In this document: piece after piece, positions 18,403-28,687 of the stretch
How positions within the stretch are numbered: position 1 is the stretch's first letter
Layout: each line of letters opens with the position of its first letter
NCBI RefSeq assembly: GCF_003096995.1
Contig: NZ_QENU01000008.1
Coordinates: forward strand, 1 to 64,000
Length of the DNA: 64,000 nucleotides
DNA from: Alitibacter langaaensis DSM 22999
GTDB lineage: Bacteria; Pseudomonadota; Gammaproteobacteria; Enterobacterales; Pasteurellaceae
Reading direction: 5' to 3'
Notes under the pieces: generated by a model
The model's input: only the letters and a program-made list of their open reading frames with translations
Database searches by the model: none
Told to the model about the DNA's origin: nothing
Program-made: the position numbers and the translations under genes

Positions 18403-20268
18403 ATGAATAATTACCCTTTACTTTCAAAAATTGATAGCCCTGATGAATTACGCACATTAGACAAAGAGCAGTTAGCGCAAGTTTGTGATGAACTGCGTGC
18501 TTATTTATTAGAAACCGTCAGCCAAAGCAGTGGGCATTTGGCCTCGGGATTAGGCTGTGTAGAGCTGACTTTGGCATTGCATTATGTGTATAAAACCCCT
18601 TTTGACCAACTGATTTGGGATGTTGGCCATCAAGCCTATCCACACAAAATTCTCACTGGTCGCCGTGATAAAATGTCTACTATCCGCCAGAAAAATGGCA
18701 TTCATCCATTTCCGTGGCGCGAAGAAAGCGAGTTTGATGTGTTAAGCGTGGGGCATTCATCAACCTCAATCAGTGCAGGGCTTGGCATTGCGGTTGCTGC
18801 AGAAAAAGAAAATGCTGGACGCAAAACCGTTTGCGTTATTGGCGATGGCGCGATTACTGCGGGCATGGCGTTTGAAGCCTTGAATCACGCGGGCGCGCTA
18901 CATACGGATATGCTCGTGATTCTCAATGATAATGAAATGTCGATCTCAAAAAATGTCGGCGCGTTGAATAATCATCTCGCTCGCCTTTTTTCTGGCTCGC
19001 TTTACACCAATGTGCGTGATGGTAGTAAAAAAATTCTGGATAAAATCCCGACTGTCAAAAACTTTATGAAGAAAACGGAAGAGCACATGAAAGGCGTGAT
19101 GTTTTCTCCTGAAAGTACCCTATTTGAAGAACTTGGCTTTAATTATATCGGGCCTATTGATGGGCATAATATTGAAGATTTAGTGGCAACGCTAACCAAT
19201 ATGCGCGAGCTGAAAGGACCACAATTTTTGCATATTCGCACCAAAAAAGGTAAAGGTTATGCACCAGCGGAAAATGACCCAACAGGTTTCCATGGCGTTC
19301 CGAAATTTGATCCGATGAGCGGCATGTTGCCCAAATCTAATAGCAAGCCCACTTATTCTAAAATCTTTGGGGATTGGCTGTGTGAAATGGCTGAAAATGA
19401 TCCGCACTTAATTGGTATCACGCCTGCGATGTGTGAAGGTTCAGGTATGGTGGAATTTTCTCAACGATTCCCTGAGCAATATTTTGATGTCGCCATCGCA
19501 GAACAACACGCACTAACCTTTGCTGCGGGTTTAGCGATTGGTGGCTATAAACCCGTTGTCGCTATTTATTCGACTTTCTTACAACGCGCCTACGATCAAT
19601 TAATTCATGATGTGGCAATTCAAAATTTACCTGTGCTCTTTGCGATCGATCGTGCGGGCGTGGTTGGTGCAGACGGACAAACCCATCAAGGGGCTTTTGA
19701 TATTTCTTTTATGCGCTGTGTTCCGAATCTCGTCATAATGACACCAAGTGATGAAAATGAATGCCGTCAAATGCTTTACACAGGCTATCAATGCGGTAAA
19801 CCTGCGGCGGTGCGCTATCCTCGTGGCAATGCCGTGGGCGTTGAGCTAGCGCCATTACAAACTCTGGAATTAGGAAAATCAAATCTCGTTCGTCAAGGGG
19901 AAAAAGTTGCGATTTTAAATTTTGGAACGTTATTACCACAAGCGCTTGAAGTGGCTGAAAAACTCAATGCAACCGTTGTGGATATGCGTTTTGTTAAGCC
20001 GATTGATGAAGAGCGTATCCTTCAAATTAGCCAAACACATAAAGTTATTGTGACTTTGGAAGAAAATGCCATTCAAGGTGGCGCAGGTTCTGCAGTCGCG
20101 GAAGTATTAAATTCTCATGCAAAATTGACCGCACTTTTACAGCTCGGTTTGCCCGATTTCTTTATTCCACAAGGTACTCAGCAAGAGATTATGTCAGATT
20201 TAGGCTTAGATGCTAAAGGCATCGAAGAAAAAATCCGACAATTTGTAAGAAATATTGAAAATCTGTGA
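18403..20268 (+). CDS. dxs: 1-deoxy-D-xylulose-5-phosphate synthase
   Basis: Dxs joins pyruvate and glyceraldehyde-3-phosphate using thiamine diphosphate. The ThDP motif runs from [20 protein letters not shown] to [12 protein letters not shown] (about residues 147-187). The transketolase pyrimidine domain has [11 protein letters not shown] with the conserved Glu near 370, and [15 protein letters not shown]. Length 621 (E. coli 620). Last gene of the moeA operon. Confidence 0.97.
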   Translation: MNNYPLLSKIDSPDELRTLDKEQLAQVCDELRAYLLETVSQSSGHLASGLGCVELTLALHYVYKTPFDQLIWDVGHQAYPHKILTGRRDKMSTIRQKNGIHPFPWREESEFDVLSVGHSSTSISAGLGIAVAAEKENAGRKTVCVIGDGAITAGMAFEALNHAGALHTDMLVILNDNEMSISKNVGALNNHLARLFSGSLYTNVRDGSKKILDKIPTVKNFMKKTEEHMKGVMFSPESTLFEELGFNYIGPIDGHNIEDLVATLTNMRELKGPQFLHIRTKKGKGYAPAENDPTGFHGVPKFDPMSGMLPKSNSKPTYSKIFGDWLCEMAENDPHLIGITPAMCEGSGMVEFSQRFPEQYFDVAIAEQHALTFAAGLAIGGYKPVVAIYSTFLQRAYDQLIHDVAIQNLPVLFAIDRAGVVGADGQTHQGAFDISFMRCVPNLVIMTPSDENECRQMLYTGYQCGKPAAVRYPRGNAVGVELAPLQTLELGKSNLVRQGEKVAILNFGTLLPQALEVAEKLNATVVDMRFVKPIDEERILQISQTHKVIVTLEENAIQGGAGSAVAEVLNSHAKLTALLQLGLPDFFIPQGTQQEIMSDLGLDAKGIEEKIRQFVRNIENL

Positions 20269-20359
20269 ACTATTTTCTCGTTCGTAAGTCTGAGTAATTG
20301 CTAATGCACTGTTATTGAAAAATATCAGTCGTCTTTTTACTATCTTATATTAAGATTCG

Positions 20360-20387
20360 CCGCTATCCACTGATAGCGGTTTTTTTA
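20360..20387 (+). terminator. Terminator of the moeA-dxs operon
   Basis: CCGCTAT-CCACTG-ATAGCGG followed by seven T, 91 nt after the dxs stop. Confidence 0.85.
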
Positions 20388-20504
20388 TGTTTTTTTGGTA
20401 CTTTTATTGCAATTTATTATCTGCAAATTGTTCACAGTCACTAAAGAATTTTGAATATCCCGCCAACAAAATAGTCAATAAATAAGAATAAAAAAACATA
20501 AAAC

Positions 20505-20531
20505 AATAAAAAAGGACGCTAAAAAGCGTCC
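20505..20531 (-). terminator. Terminator of the infC-rpmI-rplT operon
   Basis: On the minus strand GGACGCT and AGCGTCC enclose a short T-rich loop and are followed by a long T run, 20 nt after the rplT stop. Confidence 0.85.
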
Positions 20532-20550
20532 CAATTTCTATTCTTTAAAA

Positions 20551-20928
<378 letters not shown>

Positions 20929-20969
20929 TTAACTAAAATTCACTAAAGTACGTTTAACTTACTAACGGC

Positions 20970-21167
20970 TTATACGTATGGTAAGCACGCTACGACTAAC
21001 ACTTGGTCTGCTTTCGCTACCATTGATTTGTGGCGTAAGTGACGTTTACGTTTAGTGGTTTTCTTAGTCAAAATATGACGTAAGTGAGATTGTTTACGTT
21101 TGAAACCGCCTGAAGCTGTTTTTTTGAAACGCTTCGCAGCACCACGTACTGTTTTAATTTTAGGCAT
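20970..21167 (-). CDS. rpmI: 50S ribosomal protein L35
   Basis: The 65-residue L35 has the typical [17 protein letters not shown] start and the basic [19 protein letters not shown] core. It lies between infC and rplT. In E. coli its translation start is the target of L20 repression; the long upstream leader here (21168-21412) would allow the same. Confidence 0.98.
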
Positions 21168-21270
21168 TGTTTTATAAACTCCGCATTGTTTAGATAATAC
21201 ACAATAATCAGGCGAAAAATGCGATTATCGCTAATCATATTTTTACTTGGAAAGCACTAATTATCTCGAA

Positions 21271-21399
21271 GAGCGTTACCGCTCATAAGCCTTTCAGCTT
21301 AAAAAGCAAATCAGGCTGCGAAATGTGCCTGTATGTTGCTTTTATTTCTCTTTTTTGCAAAAGAGAAAACGGACGGATTTTATAGGATCCGCCCGTTTT
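21271..21399 (-). promoter_or_regulatory. Structured infC-rpmI leader (candidate L20 operator/attenuator)
   Basis: The 245-nt spacer between infC and rpmI is unusually long for an operon. It holds a 10-bp hairpin with one G-T pair (arms about 21369-21379 and 21389-21399, ACGGGCGGAT / ATCCGTCCGT on the minus strand) followed by interrupted T, and GAGCG-TTAC-CGCTC at 21271-21284. In E. coli L20 binds a pseudoknot in this spacer and blocks rpmI translation. The equivalence here is an inference. Confidence 0.45.
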
Positions 21400-21412
21400 A
21401 TGCAAGAATAAA

Positions 21413-21955
21413 TTATTTTTTCTTCGGTGCAATAACCATTACCGCTTGGCGACCTTCAAGTTTGCCTGGTGCAGATTCAACCACAGCCACTTCAGCAGTA
21501 TCTGTTTTAACGCGTTCTAAAACATCAAAACCGATACTTTGGTGCGCCATTTCACGTCCACGGAAACGCACCGTAATTTTAACTTTATCCCCATCATCTA
21601 AGAAACGTAAAATATTACGCAATTTAATTTGATAGTCGCCTTCATCAGTAGCTGGACGGAATTTAATTTCCTTCACTTGTACCACTTTTTGCTTTTTCTT
21701 CTGCTCTTTCGCAGCTTTTTCTTTTTCGTAGATGAACTTACCGTAGTTCATAATGCGACAAACTGGTGGCTCCGCATTAGGACTGATTTCAACTAAATCT
21801 AATTCAGCTTCTTCCGCTCTCGCCAAAGCATCTTGAATCGACACGATACCAACTTGTTCACCATTTTCATCAGTGAGGCGAACTTCCTTCACGCCACGAA
21901 TTTCATCATTAAGACGATGTGCGCGATTTGTCTGAACACGTTTTACAGGTTTAAT
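21413..21955 (-). CDS. infC: Translation initiation factor IF-3, AUU start
   Basis: IF-3 binds the 30S subunit and checks start-codon choice. No ATG fits. The reading frame continues upstream of the first Met (21892) for 21 more codons to an ATT at 21953-21955, giving [19 protein letters not shown], which aligns with the E. coli N-terminus, and a total of 180 residues, the same length as E. coli. AAGGA lies 8 nt before this ATT. The body shows [17 protein letters not shown] and FRGREMAHQ. The AUU start is the known means of autoregulation by IF-3. Confidence 0.95.
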   Translation of the reverse strand: MKPVKRVQTNRAHRLNDEIRGVKEVRLTDENGEQVGIVSIQDALARAEEAELDLVEISPNAEPPVCRIMNYGKFIYEKEKAAKEQKKKQKVVQVKEIKFRPATDEGDYQIKLRNILRFLDDGDKVKITVRFRGREMAHQSIGFDVLERVKTDTAEVAVVESAPGKLEGRQAVMVIAPKKK

Positions 21956-21987
21956 AATATTATTCCTTCTTGTAAGTTTTAGGCTAA

Positions 21988-22084
21988 AATCCTCTGCTAA
22001 GCAGAAGATTAAAATTGATAATGCTCGTTAAATTAATTAGAGAGCAAACGTTTGAATTCTAAAAGATATTTACGCGTTATGCAA
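21988..22084 (-). promoter_or_regulatory. infC promoter and leader hairpin
   Basis: On the minus strand TTGCAT (22079-22084) and TAGAAT (22056-22061) are 17 bp apart. Downstream in the leader a 10-bp stem with a TTA loop (21988-22010) precedes the infC ribosome site. It means infC-rpmI-rplT can be transcribed apart from thrS. The hairpin has no good T run, so its role is unclear. Confidence 0.45.
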
Positions 22085-22164
22085 GTGGAAGTTATCATCT
22101 TTTCAACTTCTTACAATGAACGTTTTATCAATATAATTAATCGAATCACTTTAATTAATACTAT

Positions 22165-22194
22165 AAAAAAGCGGCCAAATTTGACCGCACTTTT
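22165..22194 (-). terminator. thrS terminator using an uptake sequence
   Basis: On the minus strand GCGGTC-AAATTT-GGCCGC is followed by six T. The upstream arm belongs to AAAGTGCGGT. Confidence 0.65.
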
Positions 22195-22207
22195 ACAAAT
22201 AATGAAA

Positions 22208-24139
22208 TTACACTTCGCCTAATAATTTAAGCTCACGGGCTTTCACTTGATTTTTGAGAATTTCCACAAATTCTTCAATGGTGAATGTGCCTAAATCCGC
22301 ACCTTTACGAGTACGCACGGAAACTTTGCCCGCTTCGATTTCTTTATCACCGCATACCAGCATATAAGGCACGCGACGCAAGGTGTGTTCGCGGACTTTA
22401 AAACCGACTTTTTCGTTGCGGAGATCAGATTTTGCACGAATACCAGCGTCAGATAATGCTTTTGTAACTTTTTGAACATAATCTGACTGACTATCCGTAA
22501 TATTCATCACAACAGCCTGAGTCGGCGCCAACCAAGTTGGGAAGAATCCTGCATATTCTTCGGTGATGATACCGATAAAACGTTCGATAGAACCTAAAAT
22601 TGCACGGTGAATCATCACAGGGGTACGGCGACCGTTATCTTCTGCCACATAAGAAGCGTCTAAACGACCTGGTAAGGCAAAGTCTAATTGGATTGTACCG
22701 CATTGCCATTCACGATCTAAACAGTCACGCAATGCAAATTCAATTTTCGGCCCGTAGAATGCGCCCTCGCCTTCTTGAATTTCATATTCTAAGCCATTTG
22801 CCACTAATGCTTTGGCTAAACCGTCTTCTGCACGATCCCACATTGCGTCTTCGCCGATACGATTTTCAGGGCGTGTTGAAAGTTTCACTTGAATATTATT
22901 GAAACCGAATGTGCTGTAAATGTCATAAACCATTTTGATACAGCAGGTTACTTCCGATTCAATTTGTTCTTCCGTACAGAAAATATGCGCGTCATCTTGG
23001 GTAAATCCACGAACACGCATCAAACCGTGCAATGAACCTGACGGCTCGTTGCGGTGGCATGAACCGAATTCTGCCATACGGATTGGTAAATCACGGTATG
23101 ATTTTAAACCTTGGTTAAAGATTTGCACGTGTCCTGGGCAGTTCATCGGCTTAATCGCATATTCACGGTTTTCAGATTGGGTGGTGAACATTAAATCTGC
23201 ATAGTTTTGCCAGTGCCCTGTGCGCTCCCAAAGTACGCGATCCATCATAAATGGACCTTTCACTTCTTGGTAATCATACTCTTTTAATTTGGTACGCACG
23301 AAGGTTTCAAGTTCACGGAAAATTGTCCAACCGTCATTATGCCAGAACACCATACCCGGCGCTTCTTCTTGCATATGATATAAATCAAGGGCTTTACCAA
23401 TACGGCGGTGATCACGTTTGGCAGCTTCTTCTAAGCGAGTTAAATATTCAGTTAATTGTTTTTTGTCTGCCCAAGCTGTACCGTAAATACGTTGCAACAT
23501 TTTGTTTTTGCTGTCGCCACGCCAATAGGCGCCAGCCACTTTTTGTAATTTAAAGTGATGGCAAAAACGCATATTTGGCACGTGCGGCCCACGGCACATA
23601 TCAATATATTCTTGGTGATGATATAACGCAGGCGTTGCGCTACGTTCGATATTTTCATCTAAGATCGCCATTTTGTACGGCTCACCACGTTTTTCGAAGG
23701 TATCACGCGCTTCTTGCCAGCTTACAGGTTTCTTCACCACATCATAATTTGTTTTTGCAAGCTCAAGCATACGCTTTTCAATCGCGTCTAAATCTTCTTG
23801 GCTGAGCGAACGATCTAAATCCACATCATAATAGAAACCATTGTCGATGGTTGGCCCAATCGCCATTTTCACATCTGGGAAAAGTTGTTTGATTGCGTGC
23901 CCTAATAAATGCGCGCAAGAGTGACGAATAATCTCTAAACCGTCTTCATCTTTTGCGGTAATAATTTCAACTGAGCTATCTTCAGAAATAATGTCACAGG
24001 CATCACGGCGTTGTCCGTTTACACGTCCTGCAATCGTGGCTTTCGCTAAACCTGAACCGATAGATTGAGCCACTTCCATGACAGAAACGGGATTGTCGAA
24101 TTGGCGTTGTGAGCCGTCTGGTAAAGTGATAATAGGCAT
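22208..24139 (-). CDS. thrS: Threonyl-tRNA synthetase
   Basis: ThrRS (643 residues) charges tRNA-Thr and edits mischarged serine. Domains: TGS (1-60), editing domain with [16 protein letters not shown] (zinc/editing His) and CRGPHVPN, class II catalytic core with the zinc-binding Cys in [10 protein letters not shown] and HRNEPSG motif, and C-terminal anticodon-binding domain. I start at ATG 24139 (AAGGAT 5-6 nt upstream), giving [10 protein letters not shown] as in E. coli. A longer frame to 24166 has no support. Confidence 0.97.
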   Translation of the reverse strand: MPIITLPDGSQRQFDNPVSVMEVAQSIGSGLAKATIAGRVNGQRRDACDIISEDSSVEIITAKDEDGLEIIRHSCAHLLGHAIKQLFPDVKMAIGPTIDNGFYYDVDLDRSLSQEDLDAIEKRMLELAKTNYDVVKKPVSWQEARDTFEKRGEPYKMAILDENIERSATPALYHHQEYIDMCRGPHVPNMRFCHHFKLQKVAGAYWRGDSKNKMLQRIYGTAWADKKQLTEYLTRLEEAAKRDHRRIGKALDLYHMQEEAPGMVFWHNDGWTIFRELETFVRTKLKEYDYQEVKGPFMMDRVLWERTGHWQNYADLMFTTQSENREYAIKPMNCPGHVQIFNQGLKSYRDLPIRMAEFGSCHRNEPSGSLHGLMRVRGFTQDDAHIFCTEEQIESEVTCCIKMVYDIYSTFGFNNIQVKLSTRPENRIGEDAMWDRAEDGLAKALVANGLEYEIQEGEGAFYGPKIEFALRDCLDREWQCGTIQLDFALPGRLDASYVAEDNGRRTPVMIHRAILGSIERFIGIITEEYAGFFPTWLAPTQAVVMNITDSQSDYVQKVTKALSDAGIRAKSDLRNEKVGFKVREHTLRRVPYMLVCGDKEIEAGKVSVRTRKGADLGTFTIEEFVEILKNQVKARELKLLGEV

Positions 24140-24224
24140 TTTTATATCCTTACAGTGGTCACCCATACGAGAGGTGACTTGTTAAATGTGTTTGAAATGA
24201 AAATAAAAAAGTGCGCAAAAACGC

Positions 24225-24270
24225 ACCGCACTTTTGTTTGACTCCTACCATGAATCAACAAAAGTGCGGT
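24225..24270 (-). terminator. grxB terminator: inverted uptake-sequence pair
   Basis: ACCGCACTTTTGTT (24225-24238) and AACAAAAGTGCGGT (24257-24270) form a perfect 14-bp stem, each arm with a complete uptake core. It lies just after the grxB stop on the minus strand. Confidence 0.75.
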
Positions 24271-24296
24271 GGATTTTAGCATAATTTTATCGGAAA

Positions 24297-24947
24297 TTAA
24301 ATTGCGCGATCGAGATAAAGGGAAACTTGGGCTAATTCTGCCATTTTATGCAAATAGCGTTCCACATTGGCGGGATACACAATTCCTTTTACGCAAGTCA
24401 AATTACGCAGCATTGGGAATAACATAATATCTTCCAAAGAAAGCTGTGCGCCATTCGCTTTATCATCTGCATGAATCAGCTCAGAAAGTGCGGTCAAATC
24501 TGCGTTAATTTTAGCGATATATTGCAGACTATTAGCAAGATTTTCCGCAAAGTCGCCAATCAATGTGGTTTTCTTTTTAGTGAAATAATTGACCGCACTT
24601 TGGCTAGCAAATTCAGCCAGATCCAATTGAACAAAGCGCGGCGATAATAAATGATTATAATACTCTCCCACCTGTTTTATCCAAGCTTCAATTTCTGGGC
24701 GCACTTGTTCTGAAAGCACTGTTTCGCCAAAATTATCATCAATATATTTCACAATATCTAAACTTTCTGGCATTGCACTGCCATCTTCTTTCACTAAAAT
24801 AGGCACCACTTTTTTGCCTACTAAGCCTATTGGCGTGGCTTCGTCGTCATTAGCCAGAATGATTAGCTCAACGGATAACTTTTTAAAACCGAAAATCATG
24901 CGAGCTCGCACACAATATGGGCAATGATCATAAACATATAATTTCAT
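24297..24947 (-). CDS. grxB: Glutaredoxin 2
   Basis: The 216-residue protein (E. coli 215) has a GST-like fold. The redox motif CPYC is at residues 9-12, followed by LVGKKVVPIL with the cis-Pro and ESLDIVKYID in the thioredoxin-like half. The C-terminal helical half resembles GrxB. It reduces disulfides using glutathione in the cytoplasm. Single gene with uptake sequences inside its coding region and a hairpin at its end. Confidence 0.92.
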   Translation of the reverse strand: MKLYVYDHCPYCVRARMIFGFKKLSVELIILANDDEATPIGLVGKKVVPILVKEDGSAMPESLDIVKYIDDNFGETVLSEQVRPEIEAWIKQVGEYYNHLLSPRFVQLDLAEFASQSAVNYFTKKKTTLIGDFAENLANSLQYIAKINADLTALSELIHADDKANGAQLSLEDIMLFPMLRNLTCVKGIVYPANVERYLHKMAELAQVSLYLDRAI

Positions 24948-25063
24948 AGATAACTCCTTATAATGTCAGCATTTCATTGAAAATTTGAACTTCGTCACAG
25001 ATTATTCACAAAAGATCCGCTAATATCAAGTTAATCTTAAATCACGCATATTAGGGGGCAATT

Positions 25064-25933
25064 ATGTGGAAATCCGTTTCTCAAGTGCTAGCTGATCAAT
25101 TTGGTGCCTATTACAACATCAAATCGAAAGACAAAGTGCATACTGGCGAAATGCATGAATCATGGGTGATTGATGATGGTTTGCAACCTGTGTTTGTGAA
25201 AACAAATGAAAAATCTTTCCGCTCAATGTTTCGCGCAGAAGCCGATCAGCTCGAATTGCTTGCAAAAACTAATACAGTAGCAGTGCCGCGTGTCTATGGC
25301 ATTGGTTGTTCACAAAATCATAGTTTTTTATTATTAGAATATTTAGATTTGCAAGATAATGCGGCAGAAACCTTGGCTAAATTTGGTGAAACATTAGCCA
25401 AACTTCACCAAATACAAGGCCCTGAACGCTATGGATTAGATTTTGATACTTGGCTTGGACCAGTTTATCAACCAAACGAATGGCAAGAAAATTGGGCGAC
25501 ATTTTTTTCTGAGCAACGCATCGGCTGGCAGTTACAAATCTGTAAAGAAAAGGGCATTGAATTTGGCGACATTCAAGCCATAGTGGATAAAGTGGCGAAT
25601 AAACTGGCTAAACATAAACCCCAACCATCACTACTCCACGGCAATCTCTGGATTGAAAACTGTGCGACAGCAAATGGCACAACAATCACTTATGATCCTG
25701 CCTGTTATTGGGGAGATCGTGAATGCGATTTAGCGTTCACTGAATTATTTGAGCCTTTCCCAGAAGAATTTTATACAAATTATGACCGCACTTTTCCCTT
25801 AGAAAAAGACTATATTGAACGCAAACCGCTCTATCAACTTTATTATTTATTAAATTTTAGCCATCGTTTCAAAGGGCATTATGTCGCACTCACACGAAAG
25901 CTTGTTCAGCTAATTTTAAATGATGAAATTTAG
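25064..25933 (+). CDS. Fructosamine/ketosamine-3-kinase family protein (YniA-like)
   Basis: The 289-residue product has the aminoglycoside-phosphotransferase-like fold of fructosamine kinases: VFVKTNEKS (ATP-binding Lys), LLLEYLDL hinge, LLHGNLWIENC (catalytic loop; the usual HGDLW Asp is Asn here) and YDPACYWGDRECDLA (metal-binding Asp and family signature). These enzymes phosphorylate glycated amines and start deglycation. The Asp-to-Asn change in the catalytic loop is the form HGNLW, common in this family. Its 3' end abuts the insertion-sequence remnant, which has split its terminator. Confidence 0.88.
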   Translation: MWKSVSQVLADQFGAYYNIKSKDKVHTGEMHESWVIDDGLQPVFVKTNEKSFRSMFRAEADQLELLAKTNTVAVPRVYGIGCSQNHSFLLLEYLDLQDNAAETLAKFGETLAKLHQIQGPERYGLDFDTWLGPVYQPNEWQENWATFFSEQRIGWQLQICKEKGIEFGDIQAIVDKVANKLAKHKPQPSLLHGNLWIENCATANGTTITYDPACYWGDRECDLAFTELFEPFPEEFYTNYDRTFPLEKDYIERKPLYQLYYLLNFSHRFKGHYVALTRKLVQLILNDEI

Positions 25934-25937
25934 GCAT

Positions 25938-25951
25938 TAAAAAAGGGTCTC
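25938..25951 (+). other. Left half of a terminator split by the insertion
   Basis: AAAAAAGGGTCTCA follows the kinase stop. Its missing partner is TAAAGCCCTTTTATTATT at 31191-31208, beyond the far end of the 5.2-kb insertion. Joined, AAAAGGG and CCCTTTT form a stem with a roughly 10-nt loop and flanking A and T runs, a fit bidirectional terminator between two convergent genes. Confidence 0.6.
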
Positions 25952-25952
25952 A

Positions 25953-26700
25953 TGATCTGCACCCCAAAAGTTGGACTAACTAACCAACTAATTAAGGTGC
26001 AGATTTTTTATAACCAAATACAACGAAATATTCAAACTTGATGCTATTCATTTTTACTTCAAACACCACCAATCAATAACTCAGACAAGCCAACATTTTC
26101 CTCTTCATAAATCCATTGTAAAAAATGGGTAGCATAATATCAGTAGAGACTTGAAGATAAATCCATAAGACGAAAAGCGATGAAATCGTCTAGCAAACAC
26201 AGAGGAAAAAACAAAAGAACCACAAACAGAATTTGAATGCTTATGAGAACATCGTCTCTATTTAGAAGCGGAGAATGCTTACTTAAGAAAGCTCGCGGAG
26301 TAAGATAAAATAGAGAAAAGGCAAAAATCATTCGTGAGTTAAGGAAAGACTTTCTACTTGATAGGTTGCTTCATATCGTTCAAATGAAACGTAGCACATT
26401 TTACAATTGCTTAAGTCATTCGGCGAAACAGGATAAGGCATTAATTGAGAAAATGAAGGCGATTGCGACACAACATCCGATAATGTAGCGATGGAAAGTT
26501 TTGGGGCAATTAAGAGATGAATATTATCATAGTCAGCAGTTGAGAATATCACATAACTTGAACAAGCTCTGCATGATTATATTACTTATTATAATAATGA
26601 GCTAATCCAAATTAAAATTAAAAGGGCTGAGTCCTTTTGTATACGGAGTTCAGTCCTTAAACACTTAGATTAAACCATCTGAGTTTTGGAATTCAGGTCA
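25953..26700 (+). mobile_element. Decayed IS3-family element (copy A, internally deleted)
   Basis: The left terminal repeat TGATCTGCACCCCAAAAGTT starts at 25953. Translated fragments read as orfA (KYNEIFKLDAIHFYFKHH near 26018; YLEAENAYLRKLAE near 26255) and as orfB N-terminus (IIRELRKDFLL then MKRSTFYNCLSH near 26330-26420), with stops and frame changes. At about 26488 the frame jumps straight to the orfB C-terminus (MESF, then EQALHDYITYYNN near 26560 and IQIKIKRAESF), so roughly half a kilobase of the integrase core (DDE domain) is lost. The right end near 26700 is degenerate. No functional transposase remains. Confidence 0.85.
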
Positions 26701-26735
26701 TTTAAAGTATTTTTTATAGAAAATGCATAAGGTGC

Positions 26736-28001
26736 TTAATCTCTTTCTTGTAATATTTTGACAGGAGATTGGGCATATAACATTAATGAAGGAATGAGGG
26801 CAAATATCACAGAGATAGACAATATTAAGAAAAGTTGTGAAACATCTTCCAAAGTAAAACTAACGGGTAAAGCGAAGCCACTTTTTAAGCTAATATGCTG
26901 TGAAATTAAAAGTGTAGCAATATAGCCTAATATAGCACCAAGTATGATTGAAAGTGTTATCAATAATAATAGACTCGACCAAACTAGCCATAAAATTTTG
27001 TGACGTGGTGCACCAAAAATTCTCCACGCGGCAATTTGTTTCTGCTGTTGCTTGAGATATAGAGTAATAATCATCATTAAAGCAATCCCGATCAATATTT
27101 GCATTACCACTGCAATCCAAGAAAGCACTTCTTTGCTGTCGCCTAATACACCATAGACTTTCACCAACACTTCCGCAGGGAATAACGCTTGTGTCTGAGA
27201 ATTACGATATTCACTTCTTAATTGGTAAGCTGCTGAAAAACTTGTCGGTTTGACAATAATCGCTGATACACCTAATTCGGAATGTTCGTGCATCTCGGGG
27301 ATCTGGTTAATGTGCGTTGGTTTAGTTTTGATAGGAAAAGGTGAGTGATGATGAAGCTCTGTATGTTCACCGCTTTGCTGCCCTTCTTGATGGTGTGCAT
27401 GAACTTCCCATATTGTTTCGATAGGAACTAATATTGCGGTATCCCAAATACTGTGATCCTCTGGCAAAACTCCCACGACTTCATATTCAATATCACTATG
27501 GCTATGTGAGCCGCTTTCACCCACTTGTCCATGTATTGGTGAAAACTTATCTCCAATCTGGTAACCCGTTCTTGCCCCTACGGCGGCTTCAAAATCGCGT
27601 TCAAATAAACGCCCTTGTATCTCTTTTTCCCCTCCGTCAGTAACAAATACCTTACTTGTGCCAATGATCGGCATTCCTTTGGTAAAATCCCCTAAAGCTA
27701 AAGGCGCTACCCATTTTACTCGAGAATCTGCTTCAAGTGCGGTAAGGTTTTGAGTATCAATTAAAGGTAATGGAGAAGGTTGCAGGAATACAGTAGAAAG
27801 CACTAACTGCGTTTCGCTACCTAATCCTCCAATGACTAAATCAAAACGCTCAGCAGCTCTAGCACTGCCTTCACGAAATGCTCGTTCTTGTAAATTAACT
27901 GTGACACTTAATGCCACAGACAATCCCGTTAGCAACATAATCATTAATGTGCCAAATTTATTTTTACTCACATTGAGCCATAATAATTTGATATTGAACA
28001 T
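26736..28001 (-). CDS. FtsX-like ABC permease with histidine-rich periplasmic domain
   Basis: The 421-residue protein has one transmembrane segment near residues 17-37 and three near the C-terminus (about 290-310, 335-360, 385-410), the MacB/LolC/FtsX topology with a large periplasmic domain between. That domain holds 14 His between residues 157 and 240, in clusters such as SGSHSHSD, HAHHQEG, HTELHHHS and HEHSE. This strongly suggests metal binding, most likely zinc (inference). It is the last gene of a four-gene operon, 3 nt after the ATPase. The layout resembles the zinc-limitation-induced PA4063-PA4066 cluster of Pseudomonas as I recall it. An uptake sequence lies inside the gene at 27735-27743. 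Confidence 0.8.
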   Translation of the reverse strand: MFNIKLLWLNVSKNKFGTLMIMLLTGLSVALSVTVNLQERAFREGSARAAERFDLVIGGLGSETQLVLSTVFLQPSPLPLIDTQNLTALEADSRVKWVAPLALGDFTKGMPIIGTSKVFVTDGGEKEIQGRLFERDFEAAVGARTGYQIGDKFSPIHGQVGESGSHSHSDIEYEVVGVLPEDHSIWDTAILVPIETIWEVHAHHQEGQQSGEHTELHHHSPFPIKTKPTHINQIPEMHEHSELGVSAIIVKPTSFSAAYQLRSEYRNSQTQALFPAEVLVKVYGVLGDSKEVLSWIAVVMQILIGIALMMIITLYLKQQQKQIAAWRIFGAPRHKILWLVWSSLLLLITLSIILGAILGYIATLLISQHISLKSGFALPVSFTLEDVSQLFLILSISVIFALIPSLMLYAQSPVKILQERD

Positions 28002-28004
28002 TGC

Positions 28005-28673
28005 TTAATTCTCGTATTGAATCTGTCCGTTTTGTAAATAAATACGTCGTTGCATTTGCTGGGCTAAATGTTGATCGTGGGTAGATATAATCAAGGTACA
28101 ACCTGCTTGTTCTACGAGTTCTTTTAAAAGTGCGGTAATCATTTCACTATTTTCCGCATCTAAACTGGCAGTTGGTTCATCTGCAATGATAATATTAGGA
28201 TGAGTTAATAAGGCTCTCGCAATAGAGACCCGTTGCATTTCTCCACGAGAAAGTACTTCTGTTTTACTCTCTATTCGCTGAAAGTTCATTTGTTTTAATA
28301 ATTCAACAGCCCGTTGTTTTACACCCCTGGGGCTCGTACCGTGGAGGAAATAATAAGGCAGCAGTACATTTTCTAATGCGGTTAACCCTTGAGTTAAATG
28401 AAAATCTTGCATCACTATACCGATATGTTCAAACCGCCATTGATCCCTTTTATTTGCTGATAATTGTGATAAATCTGTATTGTCCCATAATAATTGATTA
28501 GCAGAGAGATCAATTAATCCACTAATCGCATTCAATAAAGTGGTTTTTCCTGAACCTGAGGGACCAAGTATAGCGACTTGCTGAGCAGAGGGAATAAACA
28601 ACTTGGGAATAGATAATATAGGCGTATAGAGCGTTGGAACGGTAATATGTAACTGATCAATAAATAAATTCAT
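28005..28673 (-). CDS. LolD/MacB-type ABC transporter ATP-binding protein
   Basis: The 222-residue ATPase has Walker A GPSGSGKTTLL (about residues 37-47), Q-loop VMQDFHL, signature LSRGEMQRVSIARALL, Walker B IIIADEPTAS and the switch His in STHDQ. The signature and spacing place it in the LolD/MacB/FtsE group that pairs with FtsX-like permeases, as the downstream gene is. I start at ATG 28673 because GGAG stands 7 nt upstream; the longer frame begins with a GTG inside that site. An uptake sequence lies at 28128-28136. Confidence 0.88.
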   Translation of the reverse strand: MNLFIDQLHITVPTLYTPILSIPKLFIPSAQQVAILGPSGSGKTTLLNAISGLIDLSANQLLWDNTDLSQLSANKRDQWRFEHIGIVMQDFHLTQGLTALENVLLPYYFLHGTSPRGVKQRAVELLKQMNFQRIESKTEVLSRGEMQRVSIARALLTHPNIIIADEPTASLDAENSEMITALLKELVEQAGCTLIISTHDQHLAQQMQRRIYLQNGQIQYEN

Positions 28674-28687
28674 AATATTCTCCACAA

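Noticed and set aside
25064..25933. Catalytic-loop change HGNLW taken as an inactive kinase
   Set aside because: HGNLW is a normal form in the fructosamine-kinase family, so it does not show loss of function.
26140..26331. Small minus-strand open frames in the IS remnant
   Set aside because: They are antisense shadows of decayed transposase sequence.
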